Positions 43,694-55,831 of a stretch of DNA of 64,000 nt are shown here, in pieces. The notes under the pieces were generated by a model. That model searched no databases. It saw only the letters and a program-made list of their open reading frames with translations, and had not been told where the DNA came from. Source of the stretch: Piliocolobus tephrosceles. Lineage: Eukaryota > Chordata > Mammalia > Primates > Cercopithecidae. Each line of letters begins with the position of its first letter. The first letter of the stretch is position 1. The stretch spans positions 119,088,341-119,152,340 of the forward strand of contig NC_045441.1 in NCBI RefSeq assembly GCF_002776525.5, given 5' to 3'. Both the position numbers and the translations under genes were made by a program.

Positions 43694-43987
43694 TCATTTT
43701 TGCTTTTGAGACAGAATCACACTCTGTACCCCAGGCTGGAGTGCAGTGGTGCAGTCTCGGCTCACTACAACCTCCACCTCCCAGGTTCAAGCGATTCTCC
43801 TGCCTGAGTCTCCCAAGTAGCTGGGACTACAGGCGCCTGCCACCATGTCCAGCTAATTTTTTGTATTTTTAGTAGAGACAGGGTTTCACAGTGTTAGCCA
43901 GGATGGTCTCCATCTCCTGACCTCGTGATCCACCTGCTTCGGTCTCCCGAAGTGCTGGGATTACAGCATGAGCCACCATGCCTGGCC
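43694..43987 (-). mobile_element. AluY/S-like, antisense
   Basis: Full body, short tail. Confidence 0.95.
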
Positions 43988-44597
43988 GGAATATTTTTTA
44001 TTATAGTCCAAGGGTTTGCTTCCCACTGCATTCCAGCTACTTACAAGATCAGTAATTAAATAGAGAAAAAAAAATCTATAAATTTGTGTGGTACACCTTG
44101 TTTTCTAGAAATGAGTGTTGGTTGTTAGATCTTTCTCTTAAACCCTTCGGGGTTTTGATTGGTGTCTCTTGAGCTCACACACAAATCACTGGAATTAAAT
44201 TTTCTCACTGAGGGATAGCAATTTGTTTGTTACTGAGATAACTGAGCGTGTTTCCAAGCTACTTCTCTTTCTGGATAAAGAGGAGATCTTGAGTCACAAG
44301 GGCTAAGAAGATTGTGCTAAGGAGACCTCCTTGGCCCTGTGCCCTGGAATGGAATAACCCCAGTTGCAGTGTGCTCAGTTGTGCTAACAATGTTTATTTT
44401 CAGCACAGGTGGAAACATTTCATCTCATGGCACCTCTGTCTCAAGATCAGTGTTGATTCAGCTGCTTATTATTTGGTCGATTTTAACATCCTGAAGCCAG
44501 GGTTTTGATGGAGCAAGCCACAAAACAAAGCAAAAGAGAAACAACCCCTCTACCCCAACACACACAAACGAGTAAATGAACAAACAAAAAACCTACC
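43988..44597. other. Unique intergenic sequence
   Basis: No element recognised. Confidence 0.5.
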
Positions 44598-44905
44598 CTC
44601 CCTAGTGCGGTGGCTCATGCCTGGAATCCTAGCACTGTGGGAGGCCGAGGTGGGCGGATCATCTGAGGTCAGGAGTTCGAGACCAGCCTAGCCAACATGG
44701 TGAAACCCCCGTCTCTACTAAAAATACAAAAATTAGCTGAGCATTGTGGCGGGCACCTGTAATCCCAGCTACTCAGGAGGCTGAGGCAGGAGAATTGCTT
44801 GAACCCAAGAGGCAGACGTTGCAGTGAGCCGAGATCACACCACCGCACTCCAGCCTGGGTGACAAAGTGAGACTCCATCTCAAAACAAACAAACAAACAA
44901 ACAAA
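44598..44905 (+). mobile_element. AluS-like, sense, (CAAA)n tail
   Basis: Flanks AAACCTACCCTCC / AAACCTACCCAAT. Confidence 0.95.
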
Positions 44906-44961
44906 CCTACCCAATCATATGAATGCTCTTCCAGTGCTCTTCTTGGGTGTAAAATTTCTCA

Positions 44962-45238
44962 GGTTGGGCACAGTTGCTCATGCTGTAATTCCAGCAGTTT
45001 GAGAGGCCGAAGCAGAAGCACTGCTTGAGCCCAGGGGTTTGAGACCAACCTGGGCAACATGGTGAAACCCTATCTTTACAAAAAATACAAAAATTAGCTG
45101 GACATGGTGGTGCTACTCAGGAGGCTGAGGTGGGAGGATTGCTTGAGCCTGGGAGGTTGAGGCTGCAGTGAGCTGTGATCATGCCACTGTGCTCCAGCCT
45201 GGGCAACAGAGTAAGACCCTGTTTAAAAAAAAAAAAAA
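44962..45238 (+). mobile_element. AluJ-like, sense
   Basis: Small internal deletion; flanks TTTCTCAG / AATCTCAG. Confidence 0.94.
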
Positions 45239-45630
45239 ATCTCAGCTAAGTCTGCATTTGCTAAATAATTGACACTGTGGCTCTTAACTTTCTGGAATCA
45301 GGAACGTCAAGTCTATTGACTAATCATGGAACTGATCTTTACAAGTAGCAGAGATTTGGACACATATGATAGAAAATTCCAGTACAATCATTCACCTGAT
45401 GCAAACTTGCCCCATGTCTAGGAGGATGAGCTGCTATCATGCTCTGACAATCAGCAGCTCTCTGTTGGTAATAGAACACCAGAGTCATTGGCAGTTAAGC
45501 CTCCTAAAGTGGCCAGTATATACAATATTGTACTGAGGGTTCTAAATTAGACAGGCAATTCATTCATTCATCCAATATTTATTAAGCACCCACCTTCAGA
45601 ATACAAAGATTGGTAATATGGAGTATCTGT
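45239..45630. other. Unique sequence with L2-like end
   Basis: 45557-45600 (aattcattcattcatccaat) resembles a reverse L2/MIR-class end; the rest is unrecognised. Confidence 0.4.
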
Positions 45631-45645
45631 CCTTAAATTATTTCT

Positions 45646-45936
45646 TTTTTTTTTTTAGAGGGAGTCTCATTCTGTTGTCCAGGTTGGAGTGCAGTGGTGT
45701 GATCTCGGCTCACTACAACCTCTGCCTCCTGCGTACAAGCAATTCGCCTCCTTCAGCCTCCTGAGTAGCTGGAATTATAGGTGCCCCCCACCACGCCCAG
45801 CTAATTTTTGTATTTCAGTTGAGACAGGGTTTCACCATGTTAGCCAGGCTGGTCTTGAACTCCTGACTTCAGGTGATCTGCCTGCCTCGACCTTCCAAAG
45901 TGCTGGGATTACAGGCATGAGCCACTGCACCTGGAC
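45646..45936 (-). mobile_element. AluS-like, antisense
   Basis: Duplication CCTTAAATTATTTCT on both sides. Confidence 0.95.
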
Positions 45937-45952
45937 CCTTAAATTATTTCTA

Positions 45953-46702
45953 AGGCTATCAGGAAGACTGAAACATGCATAATTACAGCACAGGTGAAAC
46001 CTCTCTTTCATTTCTTTTTTGTTTGTTAGGATGAGATGTAAATGCATACATAATATATGTAGCAGAATAATCTACTGAGAATCAGCTTGTGTTTGTTTTT
46101 GCTGCTGTGGATGCCTTAGGAGGAATGAAAGGTATTTTTCCCCTCCCAGTGTGGTACACAGGGCTTTATTCTGATTTCTGGGAAACCTTTTCCTCTAGAA
46201 GGTGATCATAGGAGGTGAGGAGTCATTTGTATAATCTACCAGCAAGATTAGCTTTTATCGTTTCAGACAGCTGTAGGATGTTCAGGGGTTGGAAATGAGA
46301 GAGCAGCCGGACCCTAGGAGCATCTCAAGGACGGGGAAGAAGAACTAGGTTGGTAAAGGCCTTGGGGCCTAGGGGAGGGGTGGAGATGCTGAAGTGGAAG
46401 AAATCCTTATGCTCTGAGCAGGAAGCTGGGCTAGGAGGCTGCAGGATCCTCTGGAACATCCATGGCCAGAGAGATGGTGGGGACCAGCATTTGAAGCAGC
46501 AGCTCTGGCTGGCAGAACAGCCACAGGAGAGCCAACCAGGGCCTCTAAGTGCTGAAAGACTGGGAGTCCGTGGGATCCTGTCTAGGCGCCCAGGGTTAGT
46601 GATGATCCAAGGGAGTGGAACCCATCCTTGGAATAGTTGATATTGGGCCTCCCTCCAATCCAGGTGAGTAGGCTTGAGGTGGTTCTAATTAAAGCCAAGA
46701 AC
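45953..46702. other. Unique intergenic sequence
   Basis: 750 bp, GC-richer in 46300-46600, with a donor-like CAGGTGAGTA at 46661-46670 on plus. No supporting exon structure. Confidence 0.5.
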
Positions 46703-46727
46703 ATTATTGTTATTATTGTTGTTGTTG

Positions 46728-46780
<53 letters not shown>
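46703..46780. repeat. (ATT)n/(GTT)n microsatellite
   Basis: About 26 trinucleotide units at the tail of the next Alu. Confidence 0.95.
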
Positions 46781-46781
<1 letters not shown>

Positions 46782-47062
46782 TGAGATGGACTCTCGCTCT
46801 ATTGCCCAGGCTGGAGTGCAGTGGCGCCATCTCGGCTCACTGCAAGCTCTGCCTCCCGGGTTCATGCTATTCTCCTGCCTCAGCCTCCCCAGCAGCTGGG
46901 ACTACAGGTGCATGCCACCACACCCGGCTAATTTTTGAATTTTCAGTAGAGACGGGGTTTCACCGTGTTAGCCAGGATGATCTCCATCTCCTGACCTCGT
47001 GATCCACCCGCCTCAGCCTCCCAAAGTGCTGGGATTACAGGCGTGAGCCACCGTGCCTGGCC
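46781..47062 (-). mobile_element. AluY/Sc-like, antisense
   Basis: Full body. Confidence 0.95.
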
Positions 47063-47085
47063 GATTTCTCTACTCTTAAAAACAG

Positions 47086-47722
47086 ACACTGGCGAGGGAA
47101 TACTGGCTCACATCAGTATTCCCAGCACTTTGGGCAGATTGCCTGAGCCGAGGAGTTTGAGACCAGCTTGGCCAACATGGCGAGACCCTATCTCTGTTAA
47201 AAATATAAAAATTAGCTAGGGCTGGATGCAGTGGCTCAAGCCTGTAATCCCAGCACTTTCGGAGGCTGAGGCGGGCAGATCACTTGAGGTCGGGAGTTCA
47301 AGACTAGCCTGGCCAACATAGTGAAATGCTGTCTCTACTAAAATACAAAAGGTAGCTGGGTGTGGTGGCGTATACCTGTCATCCCAGCTATTCAAGAGGC
47401 TGAGGCACGAGAATCACTTGAACCAGGGAGGAGGAGGTTGCAGTGAGCCAAGATTCTGCCACGGCACTCCAGCCTAGGCAACACAGCAAGACTCCATCTC
47501 AAAAGAATAAAAACAAATAAATAAATAGAAATAAAAATTAGCTGGGCGTGGTGGTGCACACCTGTAGTCCCTGCTACTGGGGAGGCTGAGGCCAGAGGAT
47601 TGCTTGAGCCCAGGAGGTGGAGGCTGCAGTGAGTGCTGCGCTCACACCACTGCACTCCAACCTTGGCAACTGAGCGAGACTATGTCTCAAAACCAAAACA
47701 AAACAAGCAAACAAACAAAAAA
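47086..47722 (+). mobile_element. AluJ-like, sense, split by another Alu
   Basis: 47086-47219 and 47529-47722 are the two halves; the tail is CAAAA-rich. Confidence 0.9.
47220..47528 (+). mobile_element. AluS-like, sense, nested
   Basis: Inserted in the linker of the preceding Alu; TAAAAATTAGCT repeated at both junctions. Confidence 0.93.
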
Positions 47723-48042
47723 CACAAGAAAATAGACACATTGAAAGAAATAGTGCCTCTTGTTCTTCGAAATGTTTTTGAGTCTGCATGTGACTCTAGA
47801 ACTAGGTCAACCACCATAGGGGCCACTTGGGAAAGAAACCAGCTGAGGGAGGAGTTTCCCTCAGCTCAACCAACAATGAGGATGGCCGAGAGTCCTTCTG
47901 TCTCTCCCCCAGAGTAAGGAAGTTCATGATCTCTGAGACCTTCCACTCCATATTCTTTTTTTTTTTTAATTTTAATTTTTAAGATCAGTGACTGTCTAGG
48001 GTTAGGGGAAAGGGGGAGATACACAGGTGGTGCACAGGGGAC
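47723..48042. other. Unique intergenic sequence
   Basis: Nothing recognised. Confidence 0.5.
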
Positions 48043-48341
48043 TTTTTTTTTTTTTTTTTGAGACGGAGTCTTGCTCTGTTGCCCAGGCTGGACTGCAGTG
48101 GCCTGATCTTGGCTCACTGCAACTTTCACCTCCTGGGTTCAAGCGATTCTCCTGCCTCAGCCTACTGAAGAGCTAGGATTACGGGTGCCCACCACCGTAC
48201 CCTACTGATTTTTGTATTTTTAGCGGAGATGGGGTTTCACCATATTGGCCAGGCTGGTCTCCAACTCCTGACCTCAAGTGATCCACCCGTCTTGGCCTCC
48301 CAGAGGGCTGGGATTACAGGTGTGGGCCACCGTGCCCAACT
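48043..48341 (-). mobile_element. AluS-like, antisense
   Basis: Poly-T start, full body. Confidence 0.95.
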
Positions 48342-48355
48342 CTTCCTGACTTTCT

Positions 48356-48672
48356 TTTTTTTTTAAACTTTTTTTTTGTTTGTTTTTTGAGACAGAGTTT
48401 TGCTCTTGTTGCGCAGGCTGGAGTGCAATAGTACGATCTCGGCTCACTACAACCTCTGCTTCCTGGGTTCAGGAAATTCTCCTGCCTCAGCCTCCGGAGT
48501 AGCTGGGATCACAGGCATGTGCCACCACGCCCGGCTAATTTTTTGTATTTTTAGTGTAGACAGGGTTTCTCCATGTTGGTCAGGCTGGTCTCAAACTTCT
48601 GACCTCAAGTGATCTGCCCACCTCAGCCTCCCAAAGTGCTGGGATTACAGGAGTGAGCCACTGCACCCGGCC
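48356..48672 (-). mobile_element. AluS-like, antisense
   Basis: CCTGACTTTCT on both sides; tail interrupted by AAAC. Confidence 0.95.
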
Positions 48673-48980
48673 CTGACTTTCTAATATCAAGGTTCCCTAG
48701 GGTTTGGTCCCTTGACTCTCCTTGGTGACTTCCGTCAGGCCCGTGACTTTAGTACCAAGTAACTGTACTCAGATGATCTCCAAATTGACATCTCTAACCC
48801 AGCCTCTTCCTTGGAGCTTCCAACTCATATACTGAACTACTAATTTACTTACATCCTTCTCTTCCATCCATCCTTCCTTCCTACTTTTATTATGAAAAAT
48901 TCAAATATATGCAAAAGTAGAGAGAACAGAACAACCCTGAAAGCCTAGATGCTTTTCTTTGATGTTTTCCCATGCATTTC
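48673..48980. other. Unique intergenic sequence
   Basis: Nothing recognised with confidence. Confidence 0.4.
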
Positions 48981-48992
48981 TAATGAGTATTT

Positions 48993-49284
48993 TTTTTTTT
49001 TTGAGACAGAGTCTCGCTCTGTCGCCCAGGCTGGAGTGCAGTGGCGCCATCTCGGCTCACTGCAAGCTCCATCTCCTGGGTTCACGCCACTCTCCTGTCT
49101 TGGCCTCCTGAGTAGCTGGGACTACAGGAGCCCACCACCACACCCGGCCAATTTTTTGTATTTTTAGTAGAGACAGGGTTTCACCGTGTTAGCCAGGATG
49201 GTCTCAATCTCCTGACCTCGTGATCCACCTGCCTCGGCCTCCCAAAGTGCTGGGATTACAGGTGTGAGCCACCGCACCGGGCTG
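48993..49284 (-). mobile_element. AluY-like, antisense
   Basis: Perfect duplication TAATGAGTATTT (48981-48992, 49285-49296). Confidence 0.96.
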
Positions 49285-49562
49285 TAATGAGTATTTCAAA
49301 CTTAACTGTGGTCAAATTAAAACTGTAGACACCCCCTCAAATATGCTCCTCTCTCATCTTCCTTCTCTCCTCTCTCCATGAGCTCAGACCAAACCCCTGA
49401 CAGTCATACAAGTCCTCTGACACCCACCCTGCAAAATCCCAATCCTAAAACCAAAGTCTGCGCATTTATTTCTCTCTATTCATTCTCTCTCTCTCTCTCG
49501 TCAAACACCAGCCAAGCTGATACTACTTTGGGTCATTAGCAAGCTGAGAAAATAGGCAACGA

Positions 49563-49708
49563 TGGCTGCGTGTGGCTGAGGCAGGCAGATCACTTGAGGT
49601 CAGGAGTTCGAGACCAGTCTGGCCAACAAGCCTGGGCAACAAGAACAAAACATAGCGACACCCCCGTCTCTACTAAAAACACAAAAATTAGCTGGGCATG
49701 GTGGCAAG
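49563..49708 (+). mobile_element. Rearranged Alu fragment, sense
   Basis: Left-arm pieces with an inserted agcctgggcaacaagaac from the right arm. Confidence 0.75.
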
Positions 49709-49866
49709 GAGACACTCTCTAGTCCTAGTCAGGCAGCTAAGTCACATAGGGCCATGGTTCCTACACAAATACGAAACAGTAGAAGCCCCATCTCCCAGTG
49801 CTGGTGGCCTGGATAATGAGCAGAGTATTTCACCTTTGTACAGGATTTTACACACTTTGCAAAGGG

Positions 49867-50034
49867 CTTTTTTTGTTTTGTCTTTTGGGACAGAGTTTCG
49901 CTTTTGTCACCCAGGCTGGTGAGCAGTGGCGCAATCTCAGCTCACCGCAACCTCTGCCTCCTGGGTTCAAGTGATTCTCCTGCCTCAGCCTCCCGAGTAG
50001 CTGGGATTATAGGCATGAGCCACCGTGCCTGGCC
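49867..50034 (-). mobile_element. Alu with internal deletion, antisense
   Basis: The right arm is fused to the left-arm 5' end, about 130 bp missing. Flanks CAAAGGGCTTTT / CAAGGGACTTTT. It splits the MIR-like region below. Confidence 0.85.
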
Positions 50035-50040
50035 TACAAG

Positions 50041-50230
50041 GGACTTTTACAAAGGTTTCCATATTTAATTTTCATAGGAATCCTGTGAAAAAGGCAGAAC
50101 AGGTGTTATCAATCCTAATATTTTAGATGAGAGAGAAAGTGAATCGCCCACCACATACTGTGACTGACACAGTCAATTAGGGACTGAGCCTACATCTTTT
50201 CACTTCAGGCTGCCTCTATCAAGCCACCCC
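50041..50230 (+). mobile_element. MIR-like SINE
   Basis: taattttcataggaatcctg, then gaacaggtgttatcaatcct and gaatcgcccaccacata follow the MIR order. Confidence 0.65.
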
Positions 50231-50334
50231 TAACACAGTAAGGGTGAACAAGGTCATGATCCAGGCCTCCATTTGATTGATGCCAAGATTTCCGTTAAGA
50301 TAACTATGTACTCAGCTCTTGAAATGTATTTTTT

Positions 50335-50642
50335 GGCCGGGCGTGGTGGCTCACACCTGTAATCCCAGCACTTTGGGAGGCCAAGGCGGGCAGATCATGA
50401 GGTCAGGAGATCGAGACCATCCTGGCTAACACGGTGAAACCTTGTCTCTACTAAAAATACAAAAAATAGCCGGGCGTGGTGGCAGTTGCCTGTAGTCCCA
50501 GCTACTCAGGAGGCTGAGGCAGGAGAATGGCGTGAACCTGGGAGGCAGAGCTTGCAGTGAGCCGAGATAGTGCCACTGCATTCCAGCCTGGGCAACGGTG
50601 CAAGACACCGTCTCAAAAAAAAAAGAAAGAAAAAGAAAAAAG
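50335..50642 (+). mobile_element. AluY-like, sense
   Basis: Full body with GAAA-rich tail. Confidence 0.95.
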
Positions 50643-50886
50643 AAACATATTTTTAAATTTAATTTAGAAACATTACCTGTGCTCAAGGAGTTTTCAGTCA
50701 AGTAATGGAAAAACAAAAGCAGGTCAATATATCGTTTTAGAAACATATACAGATATAACATAAAACTCTGAAATGGCATGTGACAGGATCAAAAATGTTA
50801 AAGTGGAAATACTTGCAACCTTGTTCTCCTCCCATGCTCAATCTAAGAGCTTGAGTCTCAGAATCAGTTGTGTGAGATGGAGCTAT

Positions 50887-51196
50887 GGCTGGGCGTGGTG
50901 GCTCATGCCTGTAATCCCAGCACTCTGGGAGGCCGAGGTAGGCTGATCACTTGAGGTCAGGACTTTGAGACCAGCCTGGCCAATGTGTTAAAACCCTGTC
51001 TCTACTGAAAATACAAAAATTAGCTGGGAGTGGTGGACATGCACCTGTAATCCCAGCTACTCCGGAGGCTGAGGTAGGAGAATCACTTGAACCCGGGAGG
51101 CAAAGGTTGCAGTGAGCCAAGATCGTGCCACTATACTCCAGCCTGGGTGACAGAGCAAGACTCTGTCTTGAAAAAAAGAAAAAAAAAAGAAAGAAA
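50887..51196 (+). mobile_element. AluS-like, sense
   Basis: Flanks AGATGGAGCTAT / AGATGGAACTAT. Confidence 0.95.
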
Positions 51197-51246
51197 GATG
51201 GAACTATAAGGATGGAAGGAACTTTATTTCTTTATTTGATTTTAAG

Positions 51247-51833
51247 TTTTGAGACAAGGTCTCCCTCTGTTGCCCAGGCTGAAGTACAGTGGTGTGATCA
51301 CGGCTCACTGCAGCCAGCTCTAAGCAATCTTTCCAGCTTAGCCTCCTGAGCAGCTGAGACTACAGGTGCACATCATCACACCTGGCTAATTTTTTTTTTT
51401 TTGAGACGGAGTTTCACTCTTGTCACCCGGGCTGGAGTGCAATGGTGCGATGTCGGCTCGCTGCAACCTCTGCCTCCAAGGTTCACGCAATTCTCCTGCC
51501 TCAACCTCCTGAGTAGTTGGGATCACAGGCATGTGCCACCACACCCGGATAATTTTTGTATTTTTAGTAAAGATGAGGTTTCACCATGTTGGCCAGGCTG
51601 CTCTTGAACTCCTGAGCTCAGGTGATCCACCCACCTCGGCCTCCCAAAGTGCTGGGATTACAGGTATGAGTCACCATGCCTGGACCATACCTGGCTAATT
51701 TTTAATTTTTTTTTGTAGAGACGAGGTCCTGCTATGTTGCCCAGGCTGGTCTTGAACTCCTGGCCCCAAGTGATCCTACCACCTCGGCCTCCCAAAGTTT
51801 TGGGATTACAGGTGTGAGTCACCACGCCTGGCC
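51247..51833 (-). mobile_element. AluJ-like, antisense, split by another Alu
   Basis: 51247-51390 and 51690-51833 are its halves. Confidence 0.92.
51396..51685 (-). mobile_element. AluS-like, antisense, nested
   Basis: Inserted in the linker of the AluJ; ACACCTGGCTAATTTTT / ATACCTGGCTAATTTTT at the junctions. Confidence 0.94.
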
Positions 51834-52437
51834 TGGAAGGAGCTCAGAGAAGGCATCAGAGGGGAGGAGAGGGACGTCAGGAGGATACCTCTTCCACAGG
51901 GAGGCACAAAGGTGGCAGCAGCGGATGCCCTAGGACTAAACAGCTGGCCTGGCATGAGGGTGGAGCAATGCTCCTTTCTGTCTCCCAGCTTGTCTGGAGA
52001 ACCTGATTTAAAGCTGCTAGAGCCGCCTTTCAGGTCCAGGTGTGTGTGTGTGAGAGCGAGGATTCCACGGGGGCGGAGGAGGTGGGAGAACAAAGTCTGT
52101 CACGGTGGAACTTCTGCCCAAGGAGAGACATCTTCAGGGTGGATATCAGAGAGGCAAGAAGGAGCCACCTGCACGTTTCAAGAGCAGCTGGGGGAAGTGT
52201 AAATTAGAGTCCCAGCCACCCCCACATCTATCTTCTACACCTGCTCCTTTATTTTCCTTTCTCTGGAGGGCTGAAAGATTTACTGGGCGAAAGGAAGAGC
52301 TCCTTACTTCGGGTTGAGGAATCTTACTGAAGGAAATGAAATGGTCACAGAAAGAAGAGTCACTCAGGTAATTTGGGATGATATGAGTAAGTACCACAAA
52401 TTGATTGAGCAGAGAAGACTCAAAGATGGGGAGAGAT
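51834..52437. other. Unique intergenic sequence
   Basis: 600 bp, moderately GC-rich, with a (TG)n run near 52040. No exon or repeat recognised. Confidence 0.5.
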
Positions 52438-52600
52438 TTTTTTTTTTTTTTTGAAATGGAGTCTTGCTCTTGTTGCCCAGGCTGGAGTGCAATGGCACCA
52501 TCTCCGTTCACTGTAACCTCCGCCTCCCGGGTTCAAGCTATTCTTCTGCCTCAGCCTCCTGAGCAGCTGGGACTACAGGTGCACATCGTCATACCTGGCT
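52438..52600 (-). mobile_element. Alu right arm, antisense
   Basis: Ends at the linker (atacctggct), where the next Alu's poly-T begins. Confidence 0.9.
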
Positions 52601-52899
52601 TTTTTTTTTTTTTTTTTTTTTTGAGACGGAGTTTCACTCTTGTCACCCAGGCTGAAGTGCGATGGTGCCATCTCGGCTCACTGCCACCTCTGCCACCCAG
52701 GTTCAAGCAATTCTTCTGCCTCAGCCTCCCGAGTAGTTGGGATTACAGGCATGTGCCACCACGCCCAGATAATTTTTGTATTTTTAGTAGAGACGGAGTT
52801 TCACCATGTTAGGCTGGTCTCGAACTCCTGATCTTGTGATCCACCCGCCTCGGCCTCCCAAAGTGCTGGGATTATAGGCTTGAGCCACTATGCCCAGCC
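52601..52899 (-). mobile_element. AluS/Y-like, antisense
   Basis: Full body after a 21-base T run. Confidence 0.95.
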
Positions 52900-53057
52900 A
52901 TTCATTTTTATTTTTATTATTTTTTGATTCAGGGTATTGTTTGTTGCCTAGGCTGGAGTGCAGTGGCTCACTGCAGCTTCAAACTCCTGGGCTCAGGTGA
53001 TCCTCTTGCCTCAGCCTCCGAGTAGGTAGAACTACAGGTAAGTTACCATACCTGCTA
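52900..53057 (-). mobile_element. AluJ-like right arm, antisense
   Basis: Diverged; interrupted at the linker by the next Alu. Confidence 0.85.
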
Positions 53058-53322
53058 ATTTTGTTTTGTTTTGTTTGAGACGGAGTTGCTATTCACTGCA
53101 ACCTCCACCTCCCTGGTTCAAGTGATTCTCCTGCCTCAGCCTCCCAAGTAGCTGGGATCACAGGCGTGTGCCACTATCCCCAGCTAATTTTTGTATTTTT
53201 AGTAGAGACAGGATTTCACCGGGTTGGTCAGGCTGGTCTTGAACTCCCGACCTCAGGTGATCCACTTGTCTCGGGGCATCCCAACATGCTGGGATTACAG
53301 GCATGAGCCACTGTGCCCGGCC
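53058..53322 (-). mobile_element. AluS-like, antisense, small deletion
   Basis: TTTTG tail; about 30 bp of the right arm missing. Confidence 0.92.
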
Positions 53323-53494
53323 ATATTGGGGTAGATATTGAAAAAAAAAAAAAAGGATACTGGATCATGATCCCACCTGGGCAGAGACCACAGTTCTAGG
53401 TCCAGATATCAGCCTAAAGTGGGGTACAACCCCAGAAGGCATCAAGGCAGCCAGTCCTGGTTACACTGAGAGGGTAATTGGGTTACAGCATCTT

Positions 53495-53788
53495 GGCTGG
53501 GCACGGTGGCTCACATCTGTAATCCCAACACTTTGGGAGGCTAAGGCAGGTGGATCACTTGATCCAGGGGTTCAAGACCAGTGTGGCCAACATGGTGAAA
53601 CCCTGTCTCTAAAAAACGTACAAAAATTAGCTTGGTGTGGTGGCATGCACCTATAGTCCCAGCTACTTGGGAGGCTGAGTGGGAGGATTACTTGAGCTTA
53701 GGAGGTAGAGGTTGCTGTCAGCTGAGACGGTGCCACTGCACTCCAGCCTGGATGACAGAGTGAGACCCCGTCTAAGAAAACAGTAAAA
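53495..53788 (+). mobile_element. AluS-like, sense
   Basis: Flanks GTTACAGCATCT / GTTATAGCGTCT. Confidence 0.95.
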
Positions 53789-54247
53789 GTTATAGCGTCT
53801 TTACTGAACACTTTTGAGAGACTAAAGTAGAGCAGAGGATGAAGGAAAAGACTTCTCTCTTGAGCTCTAGGTCCGCATTTCAAACTGTCTGTTAGAAATC
53901 TCCAAACCCCATATCTAGAAAGATCACAAGCTTGGTAGTAGGGTAAAGGTTAGATCAGAGGGGAGCTTGAAGGAAAAAGTGTCAGTTAGCTGCTATCACA
54001 GATGAGATTCAGGCAAGAGATAAAGACAATCTGAATCACGCTGGCAGGAGAGAGTCTTGCAAGACATTCTCCAGGTGGAATCTGTGGTACTTGATAATTG
54101 ATTGGGGTGAGGCAGAGGGAAGAGGCTTCCAACCTGGGTGAGTGGGAGGGTGGGATGCTGTGAACACGAACAGGGGACACAGTGGAGAAGGAGCAGCCTT
54201 GAACGGAAAATGTGGGATGAGGTGCTGAGCATATTGTGTTTGGAGAT
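53789..54247. other. Unique intergenic sequence
   Basis: No element recognised. Confidence 0.5.
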
Positions 54248-54543
54248 TTTTCTTTTTCTTTTCTTTTTTTTTTTTTTGAGACAGAGTTTTGCTTTTGTCT
54301 CCCAGACTGGAGTGCAGTGGCACAATCTCAGATCACTGCAACCTCCACCTCCTGGGTTTAAGCGATTCTCCCACCTCAGCCTCCCGAGTAGCTGGGACTA
54401 CAGGCATGCACCAACATGCCGAGCTAATTTTTTTCTTTTTAATCAGTCGGTCAGACTGATTTCGAACTCCTGACCTCAGGTGATCCGTCCACCTCGGCCT
54501 CCCAAAGTGCTGGGATTACAGGTGTGAGTCACCATGCCTGGCC
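54248..54543 (-). mobile_element. AluS-like, antisense
   Basis: Shortened at the linker (ttttaatcagtcggtc). Confidence 0.94.
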
Positions 54544-54544
54544 A

Positions 54545-54780
54545 GTATTGTTTTGGATGGAATTTGGATCATTGCCAATTTTTTGCTCCTAGGAACAATG
54601 TGATCATGACTGTTCTATATATATCATCTGGTTCGAGTGTATATTAGTTTCTCTGGATGTATACCTAGGACTGGAATTGCTGGATTCCAGGATATAAACA
54701 TGTTCAAGTTGACTAGGTAAAGTTATTTTTTAGAAGTGATTATACCTGTTTACCAGTGAAATTTACATTTTTTGCTCTTT
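54545..54780 (-). mobile_element. L1 fragment, reverse
   Basis: gtatacctaggactggaatt then gctggattccagg is the reverse of an L1 ORF2 3' segment. Confidence 0.65.
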
Positions 54781-54960
54781 TTTTTTTACTACTTTCAAAA
54801 TGAAAATATAAATGCATATATTTAATAGACAAATTAGATTATATCAAAACAAGAAACTTCTGTATAGCAAAGGAAATAACAGAGTAAAGAGACAACCTGC
54901 AGAATGAGAGAAAATATTTGCAAACTACTCATCCAACAATGGATTAATAGCCAGAATAGG

Positions 54961-55420
54961 GCTGAGCATGGTGATTCACACCTGTAATCTCAGGACATTA
55001 GGAGACCAAAGCAGGAGGATCACATGAGCCCAGGAGCTTGAGACCAGCCTGGGCAATGTGGCAAGATCCTTTCGTCTCTATTTTTTGTTTGTTTGTTTTG
55101 AGACGGAGTTTTGCGCTTGTCGCTCAGGCTGGAGTGCAGTGGCACAATCTTGGCTCACTGCAACCTCTGCCTCCTGGGTTCAAGAGATTTTCCTGCTTCA
55201 GCCTCCTGAGTAGTTGGGATTACAGGTATGCACCCCCACACCTGGCTAATTTTATATTTTCAGTAGAGATGGGGTTTCACCATGTTGGTCAGGCTGGTCT
55301 CGAACTCCTGACCTCAGGTGATCCACCTACCTTGGCCTCCCAAAGTGTTGGGATTATATGTGTGAGCCACTGCACCCAGCCTTCCTGTCTCTATTTTTAA
55401 AAAAGAAAAGAAAATAGAAA
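54961..55420 (+). mobile_element. Alu left arm, sense, split by an antisense Alu
   Basis: 54961-55085 continues after 55387 into an A-rich tail. Confidence 0.85.
55086..55382 (-). mobile_element. AluS-like, antisense, nested
   Basis: Perfect duplication GTCTCTATTTTT (55074-55085, 55387-55398). Confidence 0.94.
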
Positions 55421-55534
55421 ATTAGCTAAATAGACATCTCTCAAAAGAAGACACACAAATGGCCAACAGGTATTTGAAAAAATCGTGATCATTAATATTC
55501 AGAGAAATGTGAATCAAAACCACGATGAGATATC

Positions 55535-55831
55535 TTTTTTTTTTTTTTTTGAGATGCAGTCTTGCTGTGTCGCCCAGGCTGGAGTACAGTGGCACAATCT
55601 CGGCTCACTGCAACCTCCACCTCCCGGGTTCAAGAAATTCTCCTGTTTCAGCCTCTGGAGTAGCTGGGATTACAGGCTCCTGCCACTACGCCTGGCTAAT
55701 TTTTGTGTTTTTAGTAGAGATGAATTTTCGCCATGTTGGCCAGGCTGGTCTCAAACTCCTGACCTCAGGTGATCCACCCGCTTCAGCCTCCCAAAGTGTT
55801 GGGATTACAGGTGTGAGCCACTGCGCCTGGC
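55535..55831 (-). mobile_element. AluS-like, antisense
   Basis: Splits L1 ORF2 sequence at gatgagatatc / tgagatacc. Confidence 0.95.

Noticed and set aside
46661..46670. Strong donor-like CAGGTGAGTA on plus
   Set aside because: A single motif without acceptor, ORF or promoter; expected by chance in 64 kb.
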